Positions 23,585 to 32,945 of a DNA stretch of 64,000 nucleotides are shown one piece after another. A program made the translations under genes and the position numbers. The number at the start of each line of letters is the position of its first letter. Positions within the stretch are counted from its first letter, which is position 1. Origin of the DNA: Streptomyces sp. NRRL S-646 (GTDB taxonomy: Bacteria; Actinomycetota; Actinomycetes; Streptomycetales; Streptomycetaceae); the NCBI RefSeq assembly GCF_000720765.1, contig NZ_JODC01000023.1:1-64000 (forward strand). Reading direction: 5' to 3'. The notes under the pieces are model-generated. The model was not told where the DNA came from and made no database searches. It was given only the letters and a program-made list of their open reading frames with translations.

Positions 23585-24550
23585 GTGATCTACGCCGTGT
23601 GGCTCCCGCTGCTCATGCCGTTCCTCGCCGTGCCCGTGGCCCGGCGTGGCGCCGAGCAGCTGCGGCCGCGGACGGCCGCCTGGGTGCTGACGGCTCTCGC
23701 GCTGGTCCTCGCCCTCTCCAGTACGGCGGCGCTGGGCATGCTCGCCCTGGCCGGCGCGCTGCGGCTGCCCTTCGTCGCCCGGGCGGCCCACCTCTCCCCG
23801 CATCTGCTGGGCGACGGCTCGCCCGCCACCGTGCCCGCCGCGGTCCTCGCCACCCTCGCGCTGACCGCTCTCGGCGTCCTGGTCCTCGACCGGACCCGCC
23901 GCCACCTGCGCGAACTGCGCGCCGCGCACCGCCAGTTCCGCAGCGGGGCGAGCGCCGGCGACCTCTGCGTACGGCACGACGACCGGCCCGAGGCCTATGC
24001 CCTTCCCGGACGGCCCGGCCGCATCGTGGTGACGACCGGAATGCTGCGCGCCCTCAGCGCCGGCGAACGCGAGGTGCTGTTCGCCCACGAACGCGCCCAC
24101 CTCACCGGCCGCCACCACGTCTTCCTCGCGGCCGCCGAGCTCGCCGTCGCGCTGCACCCCGCCCTGCGCGGCCTGCGCGCGCCCCTCTCGTACGCCTTGG
24201 AGCGCTGGGCGGACGAATCCGCGGCGCAGGCGACGGGGGACCGCGCGCTCACCGCCCGAGCCGTCGGCCGCGCCGCCCTTGCGGCCCGCGCGGCAGGCTC
24301 CTCCGCCCGCCCCCGCCTGTCGCTGACGGCCACGGCGGGCCCGGTCCCCCGCCGTGTCACCGCCCTCCTGAGCACCCCCGCGCCCGCCGCCCGCCTGCTC
24401 CCCCGTTCCCTGGCCTGCCTGCTCCTCGCGTGCGTGGCCGTATCGGCGACGGCGGCTCTGGACGCGGCCACCGATCTGCACACCGGCATCGAGGTCGCCC
24501 AGGGTGAGCAGGGACAACAGGGGCACGCGGCCTTCGGCGACGGCGACTGA
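23585..24550 (+). CDS. M56-family membrane metalloprotease (BlaR1-like, no sensor domain)
   Basis: A 321-residue membrane protease with hydrophobic segments at residues ~1-20, 30-60, 78-100 and near the C-terminus, and the zinc motif LFAHERAHLTGRHH (HExxH) with ERWADESAA downstream. There is no penicillin-binding C-terminal domain; the last helix is followed by ~25 polar residues. The GTG start at 23585 has GGAGGA 5 nt upstream. It is the likely activator that cleaves the BlaI-type protein encoded just upstream. The inducing signal is unknown. Confidence 0.9.
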   Translation: MIYAVWLPLLMPFLAVPVARRGAEQLRPRTAAWVLTALALVLALSSTAALGMLALAGALRLPFVARAAHLSPHLLGDGSPATVPAAVLATLALTALGVLVLDRTRRHLRELRAAHRQFRSGASAGDLCVRHDDRPEAYALPGRPGRIVVTTGMLRALSAGEREVLFAHERAHLTGRHHVFLAAAELAVALHPALRGLRAPLSYALERWADESAAQATGDRALTARAVGRAALAARAAGSSARPRLSLTATAGPVPRRVTALLSTPAPAARLLPRSLACLLLACVAVSATAALDAATDLHTGIEVAQGEQGQQGHAAFGDGD

Positions 24551-24587
24551 TCCCACGCAGACCCTGATGGCCCCGTAGATCCATGGG

Positions 24588-25415
24588 TCACGGAGACCGG
24601 CGGGCCGCCCCTTCGACGAAACCGGTCACGAGGTCGACGTAAGCGTCCGGATGCGTCGCATGAGGGATGTGCCCCGCGCCTTCGAAGGTGTGCGTCCGTG
24701 CGTGCGGCAGGGCCGCGGACAGCCGGCTGACGATGGTGGCGAACCACGGCGGGCTCTCCGTGCCCTTCGACAGCAGGGCGGGCCCGGTGTAGCCGGCGAG
24801 GCGGTCGAGGTCGAGGCCGGCCCAGTTCGGATCGGCCTGCTCGTCAGCGAAGGTGGGGGCGTTGCGCAGAAAGGTCTCCCGGACCGGGTCCGGCAGCCGC
24901 TCCCACATGCCGGGGCCCAGCGCGACCTCTTCCACGAACTCGCGTGCTCCCGCCAGGGTTTCGCCCGCGCGCAGGTGGGCGATCACGGACTCGATCTTCT
25001 TCGCTGCATCCGTCATCAGCGGCTGCAGCTCGGGTACGTCGGCCACGATGGCCAGCAGCGGGGGCTCGTGGGCGATGAGCCCCCGGAAGAGTTCGGGTCG
25101 TCTGGCGGCCAGGCCCAGTGCGGTCGAGGCTCCGAAGGAGTTGGCCGCCACATATGCCGGCGCGTACCCCAGGGTCTCCATCAGTGCCGCAAGGTCGTCC
25201 TCGTCCTCGGTGCGGTTCCCCTGCCCGGGCGGGCGTTCGCTGAGGCTGTGTCCGCGCCGGTCGTAGACGAGGACCCGGAATCGCTCCGCGAGGGCGCCGA
25301 GGACCGGGGTCCAGTTGTTGTGATCGCCCCATGATCCGTGCACCAGGACCAATGGATCGCCGTCCCCGGCCGTCTCGCAGTAGAGCTCCACGCCGTTCAC
25401 TCCGACCCGTGCCAT
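24588..25415 (-). CDS. Alpha/beta hydrolase
   Basis: A 275-residue cytoplasmic alpha/beta hydrolase. The oxyanion-hole motif LVLVHGSWGDHNNW, the strand VLVYDRRGHSLSE, the nucleophile elbow VAANSFGAS (Ser with Asn rather than Gly before it) and the C-terminal His in GAGHIPHATHPD are visible. The Asp of the triad is probably near LLSKGTESP, where the expected Asp is not obvious. Substrate unknown; relatives include esterases and epoxide or ester-opening enzymes. ATG 25415 lies 10 nt after GAGAGGA. The gene stands alone and is convergent with the M56 gene. Confidence 0.85.
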   Translation of the reverse strand: MARVGVNGVELYCETAGDGDPLVLVHGSWGDHNNWTPVLGALAERFRVLVYDRRGHSLSERPPGQGNRTEDEDDLAALMETLGYAPAYVAANSFGASTALGLAARRPELFRGLIAHEPPLLAIVADVPELQPLMTDAAKKIESVIAHLRAGETLAGAREFVEEVALGPGMWERLPDPVRETFLRNAPTFADEQADPNWAGLDLDRLAGYTGPALLSKGTESPPWFATIVSRLSAALPHARTHTFEGAGHIPHATHPDAYVDLVTGFVEGAARRSP

Positions 25416-25667
25416 AACCAGCCGGTCCTCTCGTCGACAGGCGAAGACTGCCGCCACCTAGGCCCATGGTCCTCCCTCTCGGCGGCGATTTCCCGGCGAT
25501 CACCCCAACCCGCTTTACCCCTTTTCATGGCATGCCCCCGACAAATCTGCCACGCTACAGCGGTCGCACCACCGATACACGCAGCCCACTGCCGCCCCCA
25601 GGCGCACCCCAGCCGACCGGGCGGCACCGAGCAGGCCGGGATCCCGGCCGCCGCAAAGGAGTTTCGC

Positions 25668-27518
25668 GTGAGAAAGACCCCCCACAGATCCATCGCCGTG
25701 CGCGCACTGGCAGTCGCCGCGCTGGCCGCCGTCTCCCTGCCCACCGCCCCTGCGGCAGCCGCCCCGTCGGCCGCGGCAGCCTGCACCCCGGCCCAGGTGG
25801 TCACCAACGGCGGCTTCGAGAGCGGCACTTCACCGTGGACCCAGTCCTCGACGAGCGTCATCACCAACCGTTCCGGCCAGAGCGCACACGGCGGCACGAG
25901 CTACGCCTGGCTGGACGGAACGGGCGGCACCCACACCGACACCCTCTCCCAGAGCGTCACGATCCCGTCCGGGTGCAGCACCGCCACCCTCTCCTTCTGG
26001 CTCCACATCGACACCACCGAGACGACCTCGTCGATCGCGTACGACAAGCTGACGGCGAAGATCGGCGGTACGACGCTGGCGACGTACTCGAACCTCGACA
26101 AGAACACCGGGTACGTGAAGAAGACGCTCGACGTCTCGGCGTTCGCCGGGCAGACCGTGAGCCTCGCCTTCACCGGCACCGAGGACTCCAATCTGCAGAC
26201 CAGTTTCGTCCTCGACGACATCGCCCTGGACACCTCCGGGGACAGCACCCCGCCGGCGGACTCCACACGCACGCCCGCCACGCCCTCGTACACGGTCAGC
26301 CTCAGCAGCAACACCAGCGGCACCGTATGGACCGGTCATGAGAGCGCGACCTTCACCAACGCCTCCTCGACCGCGCTGAGCGAGGTGTACCTGAGGCTGT
26401 GGGACAACTACCACGGCACCTGCGACGCCATGCCGATCACGGTCACCAACGTCAGCGGCGGTACGGCGGGTTCGCTGTCCGTCGGCTGCACGGCCCTGCA
26501 GATCACCCTGCCGACACCGCTGGCGCAGGGGCAGTCCGCCACGATCGGCTTCGACCTCGGCATCACCGTGCCGAGCGGCGCGGACCGGTTCGGCCACGAC
26601 GGGGCCTTCAACAACATCGGCAACGCGCTGCCCGTCCTCGCGGTCAAGGACGGCTCGGGCTGGCACCTGGACCCGTACACCAACAACGGCGAGTCGTTCT
26701 ACTCCCTGGCCGCCGACTTCAAGGTGACCCTCGACCACCCGAGCACCCTGCTGGTCCCGGCCACCGGCACCTCGACGGACACGCCGGGCTCCAGCGGCCG
26801 TACCGTCACCACCGCGACCGCCTCCAAGGTCCGTGACTTCGCCTGGGCGGCCGGTCCGTTCAGCAAGATCTCCGGCACCTCGACGGCCGGAACAGCGATC
26901 AACATCTACTCCGTCTCGGGCATCAGCTCCTCCGACGCCCAGTCGATGCTCAGCACCGCCAAGTCGGCCGTGGACGCCCATGCGGCGCGCTTCGGGGCAT
27001 ACCCGTACGGCGAGTTGGACGCGGTGATCGACAACAACTACTGGTTCGGCGGCATGGAGTACCCCGGGTTCGTCCTCGACCTCGTCAGCACCACCGCTCT
27101 CACCCACGAGATCGGTCACCAGTGGTGGTACGGCATCGTCGGCGACGACGAGTACAACAGCCCCTGGCTGGATGAGGCGTTCACCGACTACGCCACCGAC
27201 CTGGCGCTCGGCAAGACCGGCACGAACTGCTGGAACAGCGTCTCCTGGGCCTCGTCCGCGGAGAAGATCACCAACTCCATGGCCTACTGGGACGCCCACT
27301 CGTCCCGCTACTCCACCGTCGTCTACGGCTACGGCAAGTGCGCCCTGCACGACCTGCGGCGGCTCCTCGGCGACACGACGATGACCAAGTTGCTGAAGGA
27401 CTACGCCACTTCGCACTGGTACGGCGTCTCGACCACGGCCGAGTTCAAGGCGGCCGCGCAGGCCGCGACGACCACGGACCTGACGTCCTTCTGGAGCACG
27501 CACCGCATCGACGGCTGA
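25668..27518 (+). CDS. Secreted M1-type metallopeptidase with N-terminal jelly-roll domain
   Basis: A 616-residue exported protein. The GTG start has AAAGGAG 6 nt upstream and leads a signal peptide (RKTPHR, hydrophobic core, cleavage near PAAAAPSA). Residues ~40-190 look like a carbohydrate-binding or MAM-like beta sandwich (NGGFESG, SVTIPSGCSTATLSFWLHI, TSFVLDDIAL). The peptidase part has ENGE-like WFGGMEYPG and the zinc site HEIGHQWW, H480-E481-x2-H484, with Glu503 in WLDEAF exactly 18 residues later, as in the M1 aminopeptidase clan. Tyr in VVYGYGK may be the catalytic Tyr. It probably degrades extracellular peptides. It is monocistronic, ended by a strong hairpin. Confidence 0.92.
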   Translation: MRKTPHRSIAVRALAVAALAAVSLPTAPAAAAPSAAAACTPAQVVTNGGFESGTSPWTQSSTSVITNRSGQSAHGGTSYAWLDGTGGTHTDTLSQSVTIPSGCSTATLSFWLHIDTTETTSSIAYDKLTAKIGGTTLATYSNLDKNTGYVKKTLDVSAFAGQTVSLAFTGTEDSNLQTSFVLDDIALDTSGDSTPPADSTRTPATPSYTVSLSSNTSGTVWTGHESATFTNASSTALSEVYLRLWDNYHGTCDAMPITVTNVSGGTAGSLSVGCTALQITLPTPLAQGQSATIGFDLGITVPSGADRFGHDGAFNNIGNALPVLAVKDGSGWHLDPYTNNGESFYSLAADFKVTLDHPSTLLVPATGTSTDTPGSSGRTVTTATASKVRDFAWAAGPFSKISGTSTAGTAINIYSVSGISSSDAQSMLSTAKSAVDAHAARFGAYPYGELDAVIDNNYWFGGMEYPGFVLDLVSTTALTHEIGHQWWYGIVGDDEYNSPWLDEAFTDYATDLALGKTGTNCWNSVSWASSAEKITNSMAYWDAHSSRYSTVVYGYGKCALHDLRRLLGDTTMTKLLKDYATSHWYGVSTTAEFKAAAQAATTTDLTSFWSTHRIDG

Positions 27519-27538
27519 GCATCGGATCGACGACTGAC

Positions 27539-27582
27539 GGCCGGCGGGCCTGCGCGGCGAACGCCTCGTGGGCCCGCCGGTC
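27539..27582. terminator. Bidirectional hairpin terminator
   Basis: Perfect 10-bp arms CCGGCGGGCC (27541-27550) and GGCCCGCCGG (27571-27580), with a further G-C pair outside, followed on the + strand by CCTTTC. It sits between two convergent genes (stops at 27518 and 27617). Confidence 0.8.
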
Positions 27583-27616
27583 CTTTCACCCCCCCGCTCC
27601 ACTCCCTGGCGGAGCC

Positions 27617-29923
27617 TCAGTTGGGCGCCCCCGGCGGCACACGCGGCGGCGGGTCGAGCCGGACGGAGTCCGGGGCGGCCAGGTAGGCCGTGATCAGCTC
27701 GGCCGCCTCCTCGTGGTGGTCGCCGCCCTTCTGCCGCAGATCCGGGGCGAGTTCACGCAGAACGGCACGGAGCTCCGAGCGGACCGGGGCATGCAGGGCT
27801 TCGGAGTCGAGCGTACGCAGGGCATGGTGGAGCAGGGCCCAGTCGGCGGTGTGCTGCACCGTCGCGCCCGCGGGGACGTCGGCGGGTACTGGATCGTCGC
27901 GGCGCCAGGTCGCCGCCAGGAGCGCGGTGAGAAGTTCCGCGACACCGGGTACGGCCGGGTCGGCGGCGTGCTGCCAGGCCAGGCGGTTGAGGCGCGCGGG
28001 GTCGAGGAGGGGTTCGGTGACCAGGGTCGCCGCGGCCCGGACCGCCGCGAAGGGGTCGAAGACCAGGCCCGCAGCGGTGTCGAAGTACTGAGCGGTCCGG
28101 TGGTAGCGGATCGCGGGCGGGGTGAGGGCTTCCAACACAGCGGTGGACAGGGCCAGTTGCTCTGCGCGCAGGAGCTCGGCGAGCCGGGTCAGCGCACGTC
28201 GCTGGGTGCGGGCGTCGACGGGCACGGTACCGGTACCGGTCTCGCCCGCCAGGCCGTACGCGTACCGCACTCCGCCGATCAGCCGGGCGACGGCCGTCAC
28301 CTCGTGGCGGTGCAGCAACTGCAGCAGTACCGCCCGTTCCTCCAGCTCGCCGGTCTGCCGGTCGGGCGGCAGCACTCCTCGGGAGAAGCCCGTCAGGGCG
28401 ATGTGGCGTACCTGGAGGATCGTGTCCAGCGCGTCGAGGGCATCGCCAGTGGTGACCCACGGCACCCCGTCGGCGTGGGCGGCGAGCGGCTCGTGGCCGT
28501 CCTCGTCGGTGACGTAGAGCAGGCCGGAGTCGGCGGCATCGCGGCGCAGGGCCGCGAGTTGGTCGTCGGAAGAGTCGCCGTACGCATGGGCGACGAGGAA
28601 GTGGTCCCAGGGGCCGAGTCCGGTGGCGTACGCATCGGAGAGGTCGAGGTTCCCGTCCGGCGTCACCGTGACGCGCGCGTGCGGATAGTCCATGACCGAC
28701 GGCTTGGGGTGGTGCGTACTGGCGTAGTTGTGCATGAACCCGAGCGCATGCCCGATCTCGTGCGCGGCGAGCTGACGCAGCCGTGCGAGGACCAACTCCT
28801 CCACGGCGGCGAGCCGTTCGGCCTCGTCGGGGCGGCCGTAGGGCGCGAGCAGTGCCTCGCCGAGCGCGCGGACCTGCTCGACGCGCTGGGAGCCGAGGCG
28901 GACCCGGGCGTGCAGGATCTCGCCCGTGCGCGGATCGGTCAGGCCCTGCCCGAGGGACCAGCCACGCCCTTCGCGGTGCACCCACACCACGCCGTTGACG
29001 TCGGGGTCGTACGGGTCGAAGTCAGCGCCGCCCGCCTCGACCCGGTACGCGTCCGAGAGCCCGATCCGCGCGAAGCCCTCCTGCCACCAGTTGCCGCCTT
29101 CGACGACCGCCGAGCGCAGCGGCTCGGGGATGGCCGGGTCGACCTGGAAGACGATCGGACGGCCTGTGTCGGGCGTATCGGGGGCTTCAACTCGGAAGCG
29201 GGGCTGGAACTTGACCTGGGTCGCGGCCCGTCCGACCAGGCCGTGGTCGGCGTAGCCGATGCCGTATCCGCCCGAGGCGGGGTGGTAGCCGCGGGCAGGC
29301 ATGGGGCGCGCGGGCAGCCGGAGGAGGGTGAGCTGCTGGACGAGCGTGAGGGCACGCGGGTCGGCGGCGACGGCCCGGACCGCCGCGCCCCGGCCGGGAC
29401 CGCGGAAGGTGAGCAGGGCCGGGAGGCGGGTGGCGCGCGGGCCGGTGCGGCTGTCGGCGACGAGCGGCACGCTTGTCGCCGGGTCGATCTCGTAGTCGCC
29501 CTGGTCGCGTTCGTGCAGATGCTCGGCCACGCGGTCGTGATCGGCCACCACCAGATCGGTGGCGTCCACGACCACCACGCCGTTCTCCTCCCGCAGCACC
29601 GGCCCGCTCCAGACCACGGAGGGCGCGAAGGACTCGTCGCCCGCGCGTACGGCGGCCGGGTCGCCCAGGGTCAGGAAGTGCTTGTTCCGTACGAGGAAGA
29701 GCACCCGGTCGCCGATGCGGCGGAACTCCGCGAGCCGGGCCTTGCCCGCCCGCCCCCGGTCCAGCCACAGGTCACTGGAGCCGAGCCCCTGGGAGAGGGA
29801 CACGGTGAGCAGGAAAGACTCGTCGAAGTGGCGGATGCCCAGCAGAAGGCGGCCCTGTGTCCGGGCGTCGGGATCCGGTACGAGATCGAGGAAGTCGGGT
29901 GGGCGGATCTCTTCGCCGGGCAT
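27617..29923 (-). CDS. Metzincin-like zinc-dependent metalloprotease
   Basis: A 768-residue protein of the large zinc-protease family that carries DUF5117/DUF4953-type regions. The active site is HEIGHALGFMHN (His388, His392, His398), followed by the Met-turn SVMDYP, a metzincin signature. No signal peptide is present, so either it acts in the cytoplasm or is exported by another route. ATG 29923 was chosen because GAGG lies 7 nt upstream; the longer open frame to 30121 runs into the macro-domain gene and is non-coding. It starts 22 bp after the macro-domain gene on the same strand, and may form an operon with it and the FAD oxidoreductase. Confidence 0.9.
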   Translation of the reverse strand: MPGEEIRPPDFLDLVPDPDARTQGRLLLGIRHFDESFLLTVSLSQGLGSSDLWLDRGRAGKARLAEFRRIGDRVLFLVRNKHFLTLGDPAAVRAGDESFAPSVVWSGPVLREENGVVVVDATDLVVADHDRVAEHLHERDQGDYEIDPATSVPLVADSRTGPRATRLPALLTFRGPGRGAAVRAVAADPRALTLVQQLTLLRLPARPMPARGYHPASGGYGIGYADHGLVGRAATQVKFQPRFRVEAPDTPDTGRPIVFQVDPAIPEPLRSAVVEGGNWWQEGFARIGLSDAYRVEAGGADFDPYDPDVNGVVWVHREGRGWSLGQGLTDPRTGEILHARVRLGSQRVEQVRALGEALLAPYGRPDEAERLAAVEELVLARLRQLAAHEIGHALGFMHNYASTHHPKPSVMDYPHARVTVTPDGNLDLSDAYATGLGPWDHFLVAHAYGDSSDDQLAALRRDAADSGLLYVTDEDGHEPLAAHADGVPWVTTGDALDALDTILQVRHIALTGFSRGVLPPDRQTGELEERAVLLQLLHRHEVTAVARLIGGVRYAYGLAGETGTGTVPVDARTQRRALTRLAELLRAEQLALSTAVLEALTPPAIRYHRTAQYFDTAAGLVFDPFAAVRAAATLVTEPLLDPARLNRLAWQHAADPAVPGVAELLTALLAATWRRDDPVPADVPAGATVQHTADWALLHHALRTLDSEALHAPVRSELRAVLRELAPDLRQKGGDHHEEAAELITAYLAAPDSVRLDPPPRVPPGAPN

Positions 29924-29945
29924 TGCAAGGCCTCTTTCAACGGGC

Positions 29946-30458
29946 TCAGCCGACCTGCCGGGCGAACACCTCGTACGCCCGGTCGTCGAAGAGGACGAAC
30001 CGCACCTCTTCGACCGCGGTCGTGGCGGACCGCACCGTCTCCATCGCGATACGAGCCGCATCCTCCATCGGCCACCGGTACACCCCGGTGGAGATCGCCG
30101 GGAACGCGACCGTCCGGGCACCCAGCTCGTCGGCCACGCGCAGTGATTCCCGGTAACAGGAGGCGAGCAGCTCCGAGCGGTCTTCGGTGGACGACCAGAC
30201 CGGGCCCACCGTGTGGATCACCCAGCGTGCGTCGAGCTCGCCCGCGGTGGTGGCGACCGCCTGGCCGGTGGGCAGGCCCTTGCCGTACTGCGAGGCGCGG
30301 AGTTTGCGGCACTCCTCGAGGATCGCGGGGCCGCCGCGGCGGTGGATGGCGCCGTCGACGCCTCCGCCGCCGAGCAGGGAGGAGTTCGCGGCGTTGACGA
30401 TCGCGTCGGCGCTCTCGCGGGTGATGTCGCCCTTGGCGAGCGTGATGGTCGGCGTCAT
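29946..30458 (-). CDS. Macro-domain protein, O-acetyl-ADP-ribose deacetylase type
   Basis: A 170-residue single macro domain. Key motifs of the MacroD/YmdB class are present: [34 protein letters not shown] (read here as two parts: the Asn-Ala-Ala-Asn loop and the GGGGVDGAI phosphate loop), WVIHTVGP and [13 protein letters not shown]. Enzymes of this type hydrolyse O-acetyl-ADP-ribose, made by sirtuins, or remove ADP-ribose from acidic residues. The ATG overlaps the stop of the FAD oxidoreductase gene. A sirtuin is encoded 23 kb away in this window. Confidence 0.95.
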   Translation of the reverse strand: MTPTITLAKGDITRESADAIVNAANSSLLGGGGVDGAIHRRGGPAILEECRKLRASQYGKGLPTGQAVATTAGELDARWVIHTVGPVWSSTEDRSELLASCYRESLRVADELGARTVAFPAISTGVYRWPMEDAARIAMETVRSATTAVEEVRFVLFDDRAYEVFARQVG

Positions 30459-31873
30459 GTCTGCCTCAGCCTTCTCCAGACCGCCTTCGCGGCGTTGTGC
30501 CCGGACATGCCGTGTACCCCGGGCCCGGGTGGGGTGGCCGACGAGCAGATGAAGACTGCCGGGTGGGGGGTGCTGTACGGGGAGAGGGAGAGCTTGGGGC
30601 GCAGCAGGATCTGGAGTCCGGAGACCGCGCCGGAGGCGATGTCGCCGCCGATGTAGTTGGCGTTGCGGGCGGCGAGTTCGGGCGGGCCCGCGGTGGCGCG
30701 GGCGAGGACGCGGTCACGGAACCCCGGGGCGAAGCGCTCCAGTTGGCGCTCCATGGCCTCCGTGAGGTCGCCTGTCCAGCCGCTGGGGACGTGACCGTAG
30801 GCCCAGAAGACCTGTTTGCCCTCGGGGGCACGGGTGGGGTCGACGACACCGGGCTGGACCGTGATCATGAAGGGTTTGTCGGGTGCCCTGCCCTCCCGGG
30901 AGGCCGCGGTCAGGGCGGCGCCGATCTCCGCGCTGTTCGCGCCGATCTGCACGGTGCCGGCGGCGCGGGCCTCCTCGGCGGTCCACGGCACCGGGCCGTC
31001 CAGCGCGTAGTCCACCTTGAAGACTCCGGGGCCGTACTTGTAGCCCTCGTAGTAGCGGCCGAAGCCCGCGATGCGGGCCAGGGCGGTGGGCGAGGTGTCG
31101 AAGACGTACGCGCGGGCGGGCGGCAGGTCGTCGAGGCGCTTGACCTCGTAGTCCGTGTGGACCAGGCCACCCAGGTCCTTGAGGTACGCGGTGAGCGCGT
31201 CGGAGATGGACTGCGAGCCGCCACGGGCCACGGGCCAGCCGCGGGCATGTGCGGCGAGGGCGAAGACCAGGCCGATGGCGCCCGTGGCGAAGCCGTTCAG
31301 CGGCGCCATCACATGCGCGACGAGGCCCGCGAACAGGGTCTTCGCCCGCTCGTCCCGGAAGCGGCGGGTCAGCCAGGTCGACGGGGGCAGGCCGACCATG
31401 CCGAAGCGGGCGAGGGTCACCGGGTCGCGTGGGAGCGCGGTGAGGGGCAGGGACATGAAGTCGCGGGCCAGGGTGTCCCAGTTGGGGAGGAAGGGCGCGA
31501 CCAGCCTGCGGTAGGCGCCCGCGTCCCGTGGGCCGAAGGATGCGGCCGTCTCCGCGACGGAGCGGGACAGCACGGCGGCGGTGCCGTCGGTGAAGGGGTG
31601 CGCCATGGGCAGCTCGGCGTGCAGCCACTCCAGGCCGTAGCGCTCCAGGGGCATGGTGCGGAACACCGGGGAGTTGATGGCGAGGGGGTGGGCCGCGGAG
31701 CACGGGTCGTGCCGGAAGCCGGGCAGGGTGAGCTCTTCGGTACGGGCTCCTCCGCCGACGGTGTCGCGGGCCTCGAACACCGCCACGGAGAAGCCGCGGC
31801 GGGCCAGTTCCACGGCGGCCGTCAGTCCGTTCGGCCCCGCACCCACCACGACAGCATCGAGCATCGACGGCAC
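30455..31873 (-). CDS. Phytoene-desaturase-like FAD-dependent oxidoreductase
   Basis: A 472-residue flavoprotein with an N-terminal dinucleotide-binding motif [20 protein letters not shown], the second FAD contact [14 protein letters not shown] and a C-terminal [14 protein letters not shown] flavin loop, as in the CrtI / amine oxidase superfamily. The substrate-binding middle ([20 protein letters not shown]) is typical of CrtI-like NAD(P)/FAD oxidoreductases of unknown substrate that are common in actinomycetes. No carotenoid genes are nearby, so a carotenoid role is not supported. Its stop overlaps the macro-domain gene start by 4 bp. Confidence 0.9.
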   Translation of the reverse strand: MPSMLDAVVVGAGPNGLTAAVELARRGFSVAVFEARDTVGGGARTEELTLPGFRHDPCSAAHPLAINSPVFRTMPLERYGLEWLHAELPMAHPFTDGTAAVLSRSVAETAASFGPRDAGAYRRLVAPFLPNWDTLARDFMSLPLTALPRDPVTLARFGMVGLPPSTWLTRRFRDERAKTLFAGLVAHVMAPLNGFATGAIGLVFALAAHARGWPVARGGSQSISDALTAYLKDLGGLVHTDYEVKRLDDLPPARAYVFDTSPTALARIAGFGRYYEGYKYGPGVFKVDYALDGPVPWTAEEARAAGTVQIGANSAEIGAALTAASREGRAPDKPFMITVQPGVVDPTRAPEGKQVFWAYGHVPSGWTGDLTEAMERQLERFAPGFRDRVLARATAGPPELAARNANYIGGDIASGAVSGLQILLRPKLSLSPYSTPHPAVFICSSATPPGPGVHGMSGHNAAKAVWRRLRQT

Positions 31874-31997
31874 CTTCGGACCCCTTCGTCAGCCGATGGC
31901 CTCTGAGGATCAGGATATGCCGGGGCACTGACAGTCTCCGGCGGCGGGTGGTCCACGCTGATCAGGCCCCCTGGGCCGGCCTGGACGGGTGCCTGGA

Positions 31998-32843
31998 TCA
32001 GGTCGTACCGGACAGCAGCCCGTGCACCCGGCGGGCCGTCGCCGTGTCGCGTGCGGCCGTGAACGGCAGGACGTTGCCACCTGTGATGCGGAAGGGCTCC
32101 CCGCTGAGGGTGAGGTGGGCGCCGCCCGCCTCCTCGACCAGCAGGATTCCCGCCGCGTGATCCCACGCCGCCTCCCAGGAGAAGGCGACGGCATCCAACT
32201 CGCCGCGGGCTATGGCGAGATACTCGAGGCCCGCCGAGCCGCAGGACCGGAACGCCACACCGTCGGTCCGCAGGCCGAGCAGGGCGCGCTTCTGCTCGTC
32301 GGTCGTGTAGTCCGGGTGGGAGGTGGCCACTTGGAGGTCCTGGCCGGGGACGGGCGAGCCCGCGGACAGCCGCTCGCCGTCGAGGAAGGCGCCCTGGCCC
32401 CTTGTGGCCGTGGCCAGTTGGTCCCGCGCGGGTGCGTAGGTCCAGGAGGCGAGCAGAACTCCGCGGTGCGCGAGGGCGACCAGCGTGCAGAATCCGGATT
32501 CGCCGCGCACGAACTGGCGTGTCCCGTCGACCGGGTCGACTATCCAGACCGGGGCGTCGCCCTGGATCGCCTCGTACGTCACCGGGTCGGCGTGCACCGC
32601 CTCCTCGCCGACCACGACCGAACCGGGCAGAAGGGCGCCGAGGGTGTCCGTGAGGTACTGCTCGGCGAGGCGGTCGGCGTCGGTCACCAGGTCGTGAGGT
32701 CCGGCCTTCTGGTCGACCTCGTGCGCGGCCAGTCGGCGGAAGCGGGGCATGATCTCGGCCGCGGCGGCCTTGCGGACCGCCTCCTCCACGTCGGCCGAGT
32801 GGCGAACGAGAAACTCGTCGATGGTTTCCTTGTCTTCGATCAT
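31998..32843 (-). CDS. Inositol-monophosphatase-family phosphatase
   Basis: A 281-residue magnesium-dependent phosphatase. Motif A IVDPVDGTRQFVRG and motif B WEAAWDHAAGILLVEEAGG supply the metal-binding Asp residues; GEEAVHAD gives the upstream Glu pair and LVTDADRLAE the lithium-sensitive loop. Family members act on myo-inositol-1-phosphate, histidinol phosphate, PAP or fructose-1,6-bisphosphate. No histidine or inositol gene lies beside it, so the substrate stays open. It is preceded by 124 bp containing no visible hairpin of note and follows the oxidoreductase on the other side of its promoter. Confidence 0.9.
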   Translation of the reverse strand: MIEDKETIDEFLVRHSADVEEAVRKAAAAEIMPRFRRLAAHEVDQKAGPHDLVTDADRLAEQYLTDTLGALLPGSVVVGEEAVHADPVTYEAIQGDAPVWIVDPVDGTRQFVRGESGFCTLVALAHRGVLLASWTYAPARDQLATATRGQGAFLDGERLSAGSPVPGQDLQVATSHPDYTTDEQKRALLGLRTDGVAFRSCGSAGLEYLAIARGELDAVAFSWEAAWDHAAGILLVEEAGGAHLTLSGEPFRITGGNVLPFTAARDTATARRVHGLLSGTT

Positions 32844-32945
32844 GGCTCCATGAGAGCACGCGCCACTGACAATCCCCGCCGCGCCGGTGGATCCCTGGTG
32901 GAATCGGCGTGAACTCGGCGTGCTCGGCAGCGGCCCGGTGCGCGA

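Noticed and set aside
27338..30397. 1019-residue rightward ORF
   Set aside because: It lies antisense to the metzincin-like protease and macro-domain genes, which carry intact catalytic motifs.
30455..31873. Carotenoid biosynthesis gene
   Set aside because: The protein is CrtI-like, but no phytoene synthase, cyclase or GGPP synthase is nearby, and this subfamily is broad.
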